A stretch of 64,000 nucleotides of DNA from positions 1-64,000 of the IMG/VR virus record IMGVR_UViG_3300010354_000057; one strand, written 5' to 3'. The notes beneath the pieces are model-generated. The model searched no databases. It saw only the letters and a program-made list of their open reading frames with translations, and was not told the DNA's origin. The DNA is from a virus. The position numbers and the translations under genes were made by a program. This document shows positions 31,373-37,613 of the stretch, one piece after another; position 1 is the stretch's first letter; every line of letters starts with the position of its first letter.

Positions 31373-32049
31373 TGAATAAAGTTCATGAATTGTTTCCCTT
31401 GGTTGTTTATCAGGGGACTATAGATTGTCATAATGAATTTAAAGAGAAACATATAAATTCATTACGTGATTATTGGTTTAATGGATATCAAAATGAAAGT
31501 CCAGAATATTCTGGACGTATATTTGTTCATCATAAAAAAGAATATAAAATGTTTTTTGATGATCTTAAAAAAAATTTAGATCAATATATGGAACATTTGA
31601 ATGTTGACTATAATAAATTGAGTTATCATATAATTAAAGCGTGGGTTGGGTATCACAAAGATGATGAAACACCATCTATTCAACCACATTATCATAATGA
31701 ATCTAACATTAGTTTTGTATATTATTTAAAAACTGATGATACCTCAGATAAACTCTGTATTCAACAGCAAACAAATCGTAATGAAGTTGCTGGTGGATTA
31801 TTTGAAGTTGCCCAACAAAGAAATACTTTGTTGGGATATAACAAATATAATTGCAATTACTACACGATCACACCAACTGAGGGAACGGTTGTAATGTTTC
31901 CGAGTGATGTGTATCATTTCACTCAAAAAACAACCGAAAGAAAAGGTGAAAGAATTGTTATTCCTGGCGACATTAGGATAACTTTAAAAGAAGATAATCC
32001 AGATTATCATCAAGGATCTACACACCCATCTCAGTGGTTGGAACTTTAA
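31372..32049 (+). CDS. 2OG-Fe(II) oxygenase-like protein, GTG start
   Basis: Metal-binding and substrate motifs of the 2OG superfamily are visible: IQPHYHNESNISFVYYL gives the first His cluster, and VVMFPSDVYHFTQKTTERKG gives the distal His and the downstream Arg/Lys for 2-oxoglutarate. These enzymes hydroxylate proteins, sugars or small molecules with Fe(II), O2 and 2-oxoglutarate. The GTG start overlaps the upstream stop codon (ATAGTG). Its end overlaps by 32 bases the end of the convergent glycosyltransferase gene. It is an unusual cargo gene inside the structural block. Confidence 0.75.
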   Translation: MNKVHELFPLVVYQGTIDCHNEFKEKHINSLRDYWFNGYQNESPEYSGRIFVHHKKEYKMFFDDLKKNLDQYMEHLNVDYNKLSYHIIKAWVGYHKDDETPSIQPHYHNESNISFVYYLKTDDTSDKLCIQQQTNRNEVAGGLFEVAQQRNTLLGYNKYNCNYYTITPTEGTVVMFPSDVYHFTQKTTERKGERIVIPGDIRITLKEDNPDYHQGSTHPSQWLEL

Positions 32050-32767
32050 CTAAAGTTTCTGGGCAAATTTTTTCATATAACTTTCTTTGTTCAGAAGCCC
32101 ACATCTCGTTTCTTAACATCCAGTCTATTTCATAATCAAATGAAATATGTTCTTTACCAATGTAACGATCTAAATATGATTTGATTAAAGTTTCTCCAAG
32201 AGAAACATCACACCAATCATTATCATGCATTTCTTTTATATGTTCATATAGTTTCATATATTTTTTCATCCAATAACCATTACCATAAGCAAAATAATCA
32301 ACATAAGAATCTCCTGGTTCACATGGACCTGGATGTACTTTCCATGCTGGAATTACCAAATCTTTGTTTTGTTTTATATTGAAATTTTTTGTAGAAAAAT
32401 CGCTTCTACATTTAATAACAATATCATAATCCATTGGATTAAAAAGTCTTAGTCCCAAATAAATGCAATACCATTGTCTCAAAATTCTATAAGACCAATC
32501 TCTTCCATTTATTTCAAGACCATTTAGTTTAAAATCAAATTCTGGTAATGTTTCTTTTTCTCTAAAAATATAATTTTCTGGTTTATACAAATCTATTAAT
32601 TTATTAGTGTCAATGTTTATTGTCCCAGAACCCATGTAAAGTTCTGAATATGTGTATGAACTAATAAAAACATCTGTAGAATATTTTTCAATAATATTTT
32701 TTTTTGTGTTTGGATAGTGTTCTTCCCAATTTCTCATGTAACCAGTTAAAATCAAAGCAACTTTCAT
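32018..32767 (-). CDS. Glycosyltransferase-like protein, reversed in the structural block
   Basis: The opening MKVALILTGYMRNWEEHYPN and TDVFISSYTYSELYMGSG, with DYDIVIKCRSDFSTKNF (an R-x-D element) and a later YFAYGNGYWMKKYMKLY, resembles polysaccharide-cluster glycosyltransferase-like proteins of the type containing LxGxxRx5-ΦxNxxxNIx. It is a single gene on the opposite strand amid plus-strand structural genes, overlapping the end of the oxygenase gene. This fits an insertion that modifies host or virion glycans. The sugar donor is unknown; an actual glycosyltransferase activity is inferred. Confidence 0.6.
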   Translation of the reverse strand: MKVALILTGYMRNWEEHYPNTKKNIIEKYSTDVFISSYTYSELYMGSGTINIDTNKLIDLYKPENYIFREKETLPEFDFKLNGLEINGRDWSYRILRQWYCIYLGLRLFNPMDYDIVIKCRSDFSTKNFNIKQNKDLVIPAWKVHPGPCEPGDSYVDYFAYGNGYWMKKYMKLYEHIKEMHDNDWCDVSLGETLIKSYLDRYIGKEHISFDYEIDWMLRNEMWASEQRKLYEKICPETLVKVPTTEMGV

Positions 32768-32775
32768 ATTAAAAA

Positions 32776-32782
32776 ATAAATA
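32776..32782 (+). promoter_or_regulatory. T4-type late promoter motif ATAAATA
   Basis: AAAAATAAATAAC lies 28 bases before the next plus-strand ATG, within a 36-bp divergent gap. Confidence 0.5.
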
Positions 32783-32803
32783 ACTTAACAGTACAATATA
32801 GTT

Positions 32804-34003
32804 ATGACCACATTATCAACAGTTGGACAAACAGTTGTTTCTGGATTAACTTCAGAATCTTCAAATAGAACGGAAAGTAATTCTACATTTTCTGTTCCAT
32901 TGGGGATTGCTGGTACTTCTATTAGTCAATATCAATTGCCTGCTAGAGAATTAGATCTTGAAATACTTGAAAATGTTCAACCAATATTAGATCAGATAAA
33001 TTCTAAAAAATCACAAATAGTTGCTATATGTAATCAGGTAATGTCCTCTTACATTCCAGGAATAGCACCTCCATTGTGTGCAGTTGAACCAGATAAATCA
33101 AATTTGGATTCGCCTGTCACATCTGATAAGGGTGAATATCCTGCGGTAATAGGTGGATTTAGTGGTGCTGGAACTCCTAATCCAGGAACACCTCAGATTG
33201 CATATGCTAATGTTAGACCAGATAATATAAGAATATTAAGATATCCTAATCTAGAAAATAGAGTTGCTCCTAATGATAATGCTTTAGAAAACTATAAATT
33301 TCCTGTATTGACATCTCAGAATGCTGGACAAGGAAAGATAGATTCTTTTTTCAAAAATTCAAAGTATAATGATGGCGTTCTTACTTATTACGTCACTAGT
33401 GATTCTGGTAATTGGAGTAGTGAAGATTGGAACAGTAATAGTAATGTAATAGGTCAATATGTAAAAGTTACTGGACCAGGAATTGGTACTGTTGGTGTTC
33501 CTGGTGCCTATGATCATCCATCCAAAACATTTACGCCAGAACCAGAGTATTCTGCTATAGTATCTGGTTTAACTGGTATTACTACTGGAACATTTAATGG
33601 CACTAGCGTTAATTTTAATCCAACAACATTAAAAATGGAATCGACTGGGATATTTCCACTGTTTATTTCTACTCCTGGAACTCTTGTAATTGCTGCTGGT
33701 GCTAACGCTACAACAATAATCAACAATATTAGTACTTTAGAGTCTGAAATTGAAGCATTACGAGTTGGAATTAGTACATGGTTTAGTGAAGTAAATAGTT
33801 TAAAAGAAAGAAGGCATGGGCAACAATTAAGAGTATGGAGTTATAAGAGAGTACAAACTAGAAATAGTAGTGAAAATGTTAATATTGGATTGGGTGTTTC
33901 ATCAGTTGAAAGAGTTGATCCTAGGTTGCCAACAACAATTTACAAATTTGATAGTGAAGATTATAGATTTGATGATACAAGTATAAAATTCGATGCTAAT
34001 TGA
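32804..34003 (+). CDS. Virion structural protein, 399 aa
   Basis: Features of an extended tail or neck structural protein: Thr/Ser/Gly-rich start, a coiled-coil-like segment near residues 40-80 (LEILENVQPILDQINSKKSQ), a central repetitive beta section, and a second coiled coil near residues 310-335 (ISTLESEIEALRVGISTWFSEVNSL). It ends with an aromatic/acidic strand (KFDSEDYRFDDTSIKFD). No T4 counterpart is recognised. A late-type motif lies upstream. Similar length proteins occur in cyanophage fibre clusters. Confidence 0.65.
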   Translation: MTTLSTVGQTVVSGLTSESSNRTESNSTFSVPLGIAGTSISQYQLPARELDLEILENVQPILDQINSKKSQIVAICNQVMSSYIPGIAPPLCAVEPDKSNLDSPVTSDKGEYPAVIGGFSGAGTPNPGTPQIAYANVRPDNIRILRYPNLENRVAPNDNALENYKFPVLTSQNAGQGKIDSFFKNSKYNDGVLTYYVTSDSGNWSSEDWNSNSNVIGQYVKVTGPGIGTVGVPGAYDHPSKTFTPEPEYSAIVSGLTGITTGTFNGTSVNFNPTTLKMESTGIFPLFISTPGTLVIAAGANATTIINNISTLESEIEALRVGISTWFSEVNSLKERRHGQQLRVWSYKRVQTRNSSENVNIGLGVSSVERVDPRLPTTIYKFDSEDYRFDDTSIKFDAN

Positions 34004-34005
34004 TA

Positions 34006-34012
34006 ATAAATA
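34006..34012 (+). promoter_or_regulatory. T4-type late promoter motif ATAAATA
   Basis: GATAATAAATAATAAG lies 29 bases before the next ATG. Confidence 0.5.
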
Positions 34013-34034
34013 ATAAGAAAATTATTTTATAATA

Positions 34035-34631
34035 ATGGCAAAATCACTTATTAGCATTGGATCGACATCTAATGATGGAACTGGAGATACACTAAGAGCA
34101 GGGGCGGAAAAAATCAATGCCAATTTTGATGAAATCTACAGTACATTTGGAAATGGAACAACTTTAAGTACGACAGTTGCAAACGCATCATCTTCTTCTT
34201 ATGCGTCTGTTGCTGGAATTGCAACTATTGCACAGGGATTGAGTGGTGTTCCTAATATTACCGCTGGTATTGTAACTACGTCTGGTAATTTGAATGTAGT
34301 TGGAATTATCACTTCATCTGGGGCAACAATTTATAACACAACTACTTTGAGTAATGTAGTTATTAGTGGTGTAAATACTCACAGTGGTGTTTCTAATTTT
34401 ACCACTACTGTTAATTTTAGTGGAACTGCTAATAGTATTAATCAATCAGCAGGAACTGCTGCTATTAATAGATTGGTTGTATCTGGTGTTACTACCTCTG
34501 GTGTTGGTAATACTGCAACACTTGGTACTAACAGCACTATGCAATTCTTCCTTCAAAATGATACAACCCTTAGGGTTGCAGTCAGAGGTAGTGATGGTGT
34601 AACTAGATATGGAACAATCGCACTAGCATAA
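34035..34631 (+). CDS. Small fibre-type structural protein, 198 aa
   Basis: The opening MAKSLISIGSTSNDGTGDTL and AGAEKINANFDEIYSTFG are the conserved attachment segment found at the start of many T4-like tail fibre proteins. The rest is a repetitive Gly/Ser/Thr/Val beta structure (VVGIITSSGAT, VNFSGTANS). It probably encodes a short fibre or a fibre base. It is the last gene before a sigma70 promoter and tRNA. Confidence 0.75.
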   Translation: MAKSLISIGSTSNDGTGDTLRAGAEKINANFDEIYSTFGNGTTLSTTVANASSSSYASVAGIATIAQGLSGVPNITAGIVTTSGNLNVVGIITSSGATIYNTTTLSNVVISGVNTHSGVSNFTTTVNFSGTANSINQSAGTAAINRLVVSGVTTSGVGNTATLGTNSTMQFFLQNDTTLRVAVRGSDGVTRYGTIALA

Positions 34632-34635
34632 AGAC

Positions 34636-34664
34636 TTGACAGACGGTTTTTGACCATGTATAAT
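34636..34664 (+). promoter_or_regulatory. Consensus sigma70 promoter TTGACA-N17-TATAAT
   Basis: A perfect match to both hexamers and spacing begins five bases after the preceding stop codon. Transcription would start about 34671, so any ATG before this (including one at 34656) would be excluded from the transcript. It drives the 66-aa gene and probably the downstream tRNA. Confidence 0.85.
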
Positions 34665-34688
34665 GATGAGGTAAACAAAGGTGATGCC

Positions 34689-34889
34689 ATGATTGATTAT
34701 GAAGATGAGTATCTCACACGTTGTGTCGTGGATCCCAGCACTCGTACTTTTTTCATTTACTCCAATTTAGGTACTGAAAAAGTAATTGATTGTGCTAATA
34801 GTAATGAATTCCTGAATGTTCTCAGTTTTGTTCGGAGTATTCTTGGATCAGATACTTTAGTTTACGCCGATCCCCTTGTGAAAGGGTGA
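34689..34889 (+). CDS. Small acidic hypothetical protein, 66 aa
   Basis: The ATG giving MIDYEDEYLTRCVVDPSTRT is preferred because upstream in-frame starts lie within or before the -10 element, and AAAGGTG gives a ribosome-binding site. The pattern of an alternating beta protein with FIYSNLGTEKVIDCANSNEF is familiar from conserved small cyanophage genes. Function unknown. Confidence 0.65.
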   Translation: MIDYEDEYLTRCVVDPSTRTFFIYSNLGTEKVIDCANSNEFLNVLSFVRSILGSDTLVYADPLVKG

Positions 34890-34894
34890 TCTTT

Positions 34895-34965
34895 GCGGGC
34901 ATGGTGTAGCGGTAACATACCATCCTTCCAAGTTGTAGTCACGGGTTCGATCCCCGTTGCCCGCT
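34895..34965 (+). tRNA. tRNA-Gly (anticodon TCC), imperfect anticodon stem
   Basis: A 7-bp acceptor stem (GCGGGCA/TGCCCGC), a D arm with GTGT/ACAT, a perfect 5-bp T stem (ACGGG/CCCGT) with loop TTCGATC, and anticodon loop CTTCCAA are seen. The anticodon stem CCATC/GTTGT has two mismatches (positions 27-43 C·U and 30-40 U·U). 3' CCA is not encoded directly. Function is plausible but may be reduced. Confidence 0.85.
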
Positions 34966-34966
34966 T

Positions 34967-34997
34967 ACCAAAATTGGACTTTAATTCCATTTTTGGT
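34967..34997 (+). other. Stem-loop after tRNA-Gly
   Basis: ACCAAAATTGGA and TCCATTTTTGGT form a 12-bp stem with one mismatch and a 7-base loop immediately after the tRNA. No T-run follows, so a tRNA 3'-processing or RNA stability element is more likely than a terminator. Confidence 0.5.
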
Positions 34998-35038
34998 CGA
35001 AAAAATTTCCCGCCAAAAATTTGCTAAAAACCCTTTTT

Positions 35039-35248
35039 ATGAATCCTTATCAAATTTCGTATAAAAAACTGAAAGAGGAAACTATTAAAACTACACCTGA
35101 AAATGTGAAAGAAGCAAATGAGGGATTATTTAATTGTACAATGACACTTCCCACTGCTGCTAAGCATTGTGGAATGTCCCAAAAAGAAATGAAATTGACA
35201 TTTTACGAATATCTTAAATATAATCCAAAAACATATGTGGGGGAATAA
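35039..35248 (+). CDS. Hypothetical protein, 69 aa
   Basis: The ATG giving MNPYQISYKKLKEETIKTTP is favoured over an in-frame start 18 bases upstream that lies in the stem-loop flank. The C-terminal part (FNCTMTLPTAAKHCGMSQKE, LTFYEYLKYNP) resembles a short helix-turn-helix and may bind DNA; the C-terminus is ordered. It is of the type conserved in cyanophages next to the tRNA. Confidence 0.6.
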   Translation: MNPYQISYKKLKEETIKTTPENVKEANEGLFNCTMTLPTAAKHCGMSQKEMKLTFYEYLKYNPKTYVGE

Positions 35249-35303
35249 CTAAAGGGATTGAGGATAACTCTCCGCCCCCACCTATATAAAAAAAGAGATT
35301 CTT

Positions 35304-35579
35304 ATGGCGTATAGAATCGATACCACTTATTGTTGGTATACTATTGAGGGTCAGGATACTATTGTTAAAATGTATTTTATCAATGGAGTTCCTTTTACAT
35401 TTGATGAACTCCCATCAATTGCAATTAATGATCCAGAGATACTTTCTATAGCCGATAAAAACACTTCTTTTCAACCAGAAGATTTGTATAGAACATCTTT
35501 TTATTTGATAGATGAGCAAGTGCATCCTTTTTTATTTCCAGTAGATCTAGAAAACCCAGAGGAATTACCAGATGATTGA
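35304..35579 (+). CDS. Hypothetical protein next to cpeT, 91 aa
   Basis: It begins MAYRIDTTYCWYTIEGQDTI and ends with an acidic stretch (PEELPDD). Its last eight bases overlap the cpeT start, so both are probably translated together. No known domain is visible. A stem from GTGGGGG (end of the previous gene) and CCCCCAC lies just upstream. Confidence 0.6.
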   Translation: MAYRIDTTYCWYTIEGQDTIVKMYFINGVPFTFDELPSIAINDPEILSIADKNTSFQPEDLYRTSFYLIDEQVHPFLFPVDLENPEELPDD

Positions 35580-36060
35580 AGAATTTTGTAGATACTTTGA
35601 AGGTTATTTTAATAACCAAAAACAAGCATTTGCAAATCCAAGTGAATTTGCTCTTATAGAGATTGAACATCATCAAATTTCTAGTAATAAATTTAAAGCA
35701 TCTCAAAAATATAATACTGATCCAAATCCATATAGAAAAACAATTATTGAAGTAATTGAAAAAAAAGATCATCTTCTTTTAAAAAATTATAAAGATAATG
35801 AAGAAATGAATTATCTTTCTGGTTGTGATGTTATCATGAAATATAAAGATGGTAAGTTTTTTGGTAAAAATTCCTGTAAAGAATGTATTGTACCTTGGGG
35901 AGACAAGACTACATATTTAATGACTGAAAGTATTCTTGGTGAAAACCTCTATGAAGTCATTGATCAAGGATTTAATGTAGAAAGTGATGGGCAAATCTGG
36001 GGATCTTTTAATGGATTTTTTAGATTTGATAAAATTAAATCGCTTAAAACTGGGGAGTAA
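35572..36060 (+). CDS. cpeT: CpeT-type phycobiliprotein lyase
   Basis: A 162-residue protein with features of CpeT/CpcT: MIEEFCRYFEGYFNNQKQAF at the N-terminus, FALIEIEHHQI, a beta-barrel pattern (IIEVIEKKDHLLLKNYKDNE), CKECIVPWGDKTTYLMTESI and WGSFNGFFRFDKI at the end. CpeT family lyases attach phycoerythrobilin to phycoerythrin beta subunits. cpeT is a known auxiliary gene in Synechococcus cyanomyoviruses, so it indicates a phycobilisome-containing host. Confidence 0.88.
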   Translation: MIEEFCRYFEGYFNNQKQAFANPSEFALIEIEHHQISSNKFKASQKYNTDPNPYRKTIIEVIEKKDHLLLKNYKDNEEMNYLSGCDVIMKYKDGKFFGKNSCKECIVPWGDKTTYLMTESILGENLYEVIDQGFNVESDGQIWGSFNGFFRFDKIKSLKTGE

Positions 36061-36072
36061 TCCTCTATTTTC

Positions 36073-36146
36073 GCCTTCGTAGCTCAGTTGGATAGAGCAG
36101 GGCTTTTGTAAAGCTCAGGTCGCAAGTTCAAGTCTTGTCGGGGGCT
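36073..36146 (+). tRNA. tRNA-Thr (anticodon TGT)
   Basis: Acceptor stem GCCTTCG/CGGGGGC (two G-U pairs), D arm with GCTCAGTTGGATAGAGC, anticodon stem GGGCT/AGCTC with loop TTTGTAA giving TGT, and T arm GCAAG-TTCAAGT-CTTGT all fit. 74 bases without encoded CCA. It would read ACA codons, which are frequent in this AT-rich genome. Confidence 0.9.
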
Positions 36147-36166
36147 TTGAGTTTATAACTCTAATA

Positions 36167-37303
36167 ATGAAAAACGAAGTAAATTTTAAATATATTGATG
36201 TATTTGATAATAAAGATGTAACTTATGATTTGGAAAAATATCCAATGAATAAGATTATTCTTAGAGAAGTACAAAAATATTATCCAGATGTTCAAGATTT
36301 AAGTCTTCTTCATGAGCATGTTGAAGGGGGAAAAGTATCTGATTTGATGTCTAAAGTTAGTAAAGATCTAACTAAGACTGAATTTTATGAATATTTTGAT
36401 GATATCGTTAAGCAATATGTGGTATCTCAAATTGATCGTGATGTTTTAATTCAGAAGTTTGGTAACGTTAGGGCAGTTATCCCAAATCAAGATAAAATTG
36501 GTGCTCTTCTTCATTTTCACCAAGGAAGATGGGTTGGTAACGGTCTTGGATTGAGAACTGTCTGGATGGCATTTACTGATTGTTATGAAAGCAATAGTTT
36601 ACAAATTCTTCCCTTAGAGGAGAGTAGAAGAATTACAATCGATGCTGTTAAAGATAATTGGTCGTATGAAAAACTCCAGGAAGAGTGTACAAAATACGCA
36701 TTTCCAGTAACAATTAAACCAGGACAATTCCATCTGTTCACTCAAGAGCATATTCATGGTAATTTTCCCAATCTTACTAATAAAACTAGAATTAGTATTG
36801 ATGTAAGAATTTTGTTGAAAGATGGTCAACCTCATCGTAAATGGCCTGGTGCATATTTCAGGAGACTTGGGGATCTTGATATTAATTCAACACCAGTAGA
36901 AATTAAACCTGGAGAATCTACAGCAACTTATGCTGAGTATGAAGGATTTAAAACAAAAGGAATTGATCTCCATTTCCAAACTCTTACCGTAAGAAACTAT
37001 TGTTCTAGAATGGGATATGTATTCCCTTATCAACATGCTGATAATGAAGGGACGCATCATGCACATTTAGAGCATTTGATTGAACATGGAAATATTGATC
37101 ATCTATTCTTGTTTAGTATTTTTTCACTACCAGATGATCCTCAAAGAAGAAAATATTTGATGGACTTGGCATTAAAAAATAATTGTAAACTTCATTTTGC
37201 AAATGAAGAGTTTGTACTTGACAATGAGAAAATGTTGAGTAAAATAGAGTACTTAAGATCATTTACGAATGATTGGACAAATCCTGTTGATCAAGTTTTA
37301 TGA
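36167..37303 (+). CDS. Fusion of 2OG-Fe(II) oxygenase and 'sporadic carbohydrate cluster' protein
   Basis: Residues ~1-225 contain LLHFHQGRWVGNGLGLRTVW, SNSLQILPLEESRRI, FHLFTQEHIHGNF and the RISIDVRI strand, the pattern of the sporadic carbohydrate cluster 2OG-Fe(II) oxygenase family. Residues ~265-378 (LTVRNYCSRMGYVFPYQHAD, EHLIEHGNIDHLFLFSIFSL, KLHFANEEFVLDNEKML) match the companion LIC12192-type protein of the same clusters. In bacteria these are, as I recall, normally separate neighbouring genes in surface-polysaccharide loci. Here one chain combines them. Confidence 0.65.
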   Translation: MKNEVNFKYIDVFDNKDVTYDLEKYPMNKIILREVQKYYPDVQDLSLLHEHVEGGKVSDLMSKVSKDLTKTEFYEYFDDIVKQYVVSQIDRDVLIQKFGNVRAVIPNQDKIGALLHFHQGRWVGNGLGLRTVWMAFTDCYESNSLQILPLEESRRITIDAVKDNWSYEKLQEECTKYAFPVTIKPGQFHLFTQEHIHGNFPNLTNKTRISIDVRILLKDGQPHRKWPGAYFRRLGDLDINSTPVEIKPGESTATYAEYEGFKTKGIDLHFQTLTVRNYCSRMGYVFPYQHADNEGTHHAHLEHLIEHGNIDHLFLFSIFSLPDDPQRRKYLMDLALKNNCKLHFANEEFVLDNEKMLSKIEYLRSFTNDWTNPVDQVL

Positions 37304-37482
37304 AAATTAATTTGTGGTATTGTAATGATATGAAACAATGGCGTTGGACATTATGTGATGATTCTCGTCCAATTTTAAAACAAGAATCTGGACAAAGACC
37401 AGATCTTAGAGATGCTATGAATGATGTTGCTAATACTGTTGAATACATACTTGACAATAAGGTAAAAACTGTTATAATTTAA
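37300..37482 (+). CDS. Small conserved hypothetical protein, 60 aa
   Basis: It overlaps the preceding gene by four bases. The protein MKINLWYCNDMKQWRWTLCD, followed by ESGQRPDLRDAMNDVANTVE, is typical of a small cyanophage protein with an N-terminal Trp-rich beta hairpin and a C-terminal helix. Function is unknown. A sigma70 promoter lies inside its last third. Confidence 0.65.
   Translation: MKINLWYCNDMKQWRWTLCDDSRPILKQESGQRPDLRDAMNDVANTVEYILDNKVKTVII
37451..37478 (+). promoter_or_regulatory. Consensus sigma70 promoter TTGACA-N16-TATAAT
   Basis: Both hexamers are perfect with a 16-base spacer, at the end of the 60-aa gene. The transcript would start about 37485 and meet a strong terminator within 65 bases. 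Confidence 0.8.
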
Positions 37483-37484
37483 AT

Positions 37485-37550
37485 GCGATACTAATTCGCG
37501 CAGTGACCCAAAAAGTGTGACTTCAAAACCCTCTTTTAGAGGGTTTTGTT
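37485..37550 (+). ncRNA. Candidate small RNA of about 65 nt
   Basis: A consensus promoter is followed by only ~40 bases (including GTGACCCAAAAAGTGTGAC) and then by a perfect 10-bp terminator hairpin. No useful open frame fits. Either a short stable RNA is made, or the hairpin attenuates transcription into the long fibre gene. Confidence 0.35.
37525..37550 (+). terminator. Rho-independent terminator, possibly bidirectional
   Basis: AAAACCCTCT/AGAGGGTTTT forms a perfect 10-bp stem with a 3-base loop, followed by GTTGT. The A and T runs are symmetrical, so it could stop transcription on either strand. Confidence 0.85.
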
Positions 37551-37577
37551 GTATGGAAATCATGGTTTTTTATCCGA

Positions 37578-37584
37578 ATAAATA
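37578..37584 (+). promoter_or_regulatory. T4-type late promoter motif ATAAATA
   Basis: CCGAATAAATAAAAC lies 36 bases before the ATG of the long fibre gene and after the terminator, giving it an independent late start. Confidence 0.55.
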
Positions 37585-37613
37585 AAACATAGTAGAAACC
37601 TAAGAGTAATAAA

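Noticed and set aside
35237-35281. GTGGGGG/CCCCCAC inverted repeat as a terminator
   Set aside because: The loop is about 31 bases and no T run follows; at most it is a weak RNA structure.
37483-37560. ATG after the 37451 promoter as a gene start
   Set aside because: The frame is very short and is interrupted by the terminator; a non-coding transcript is more likely.
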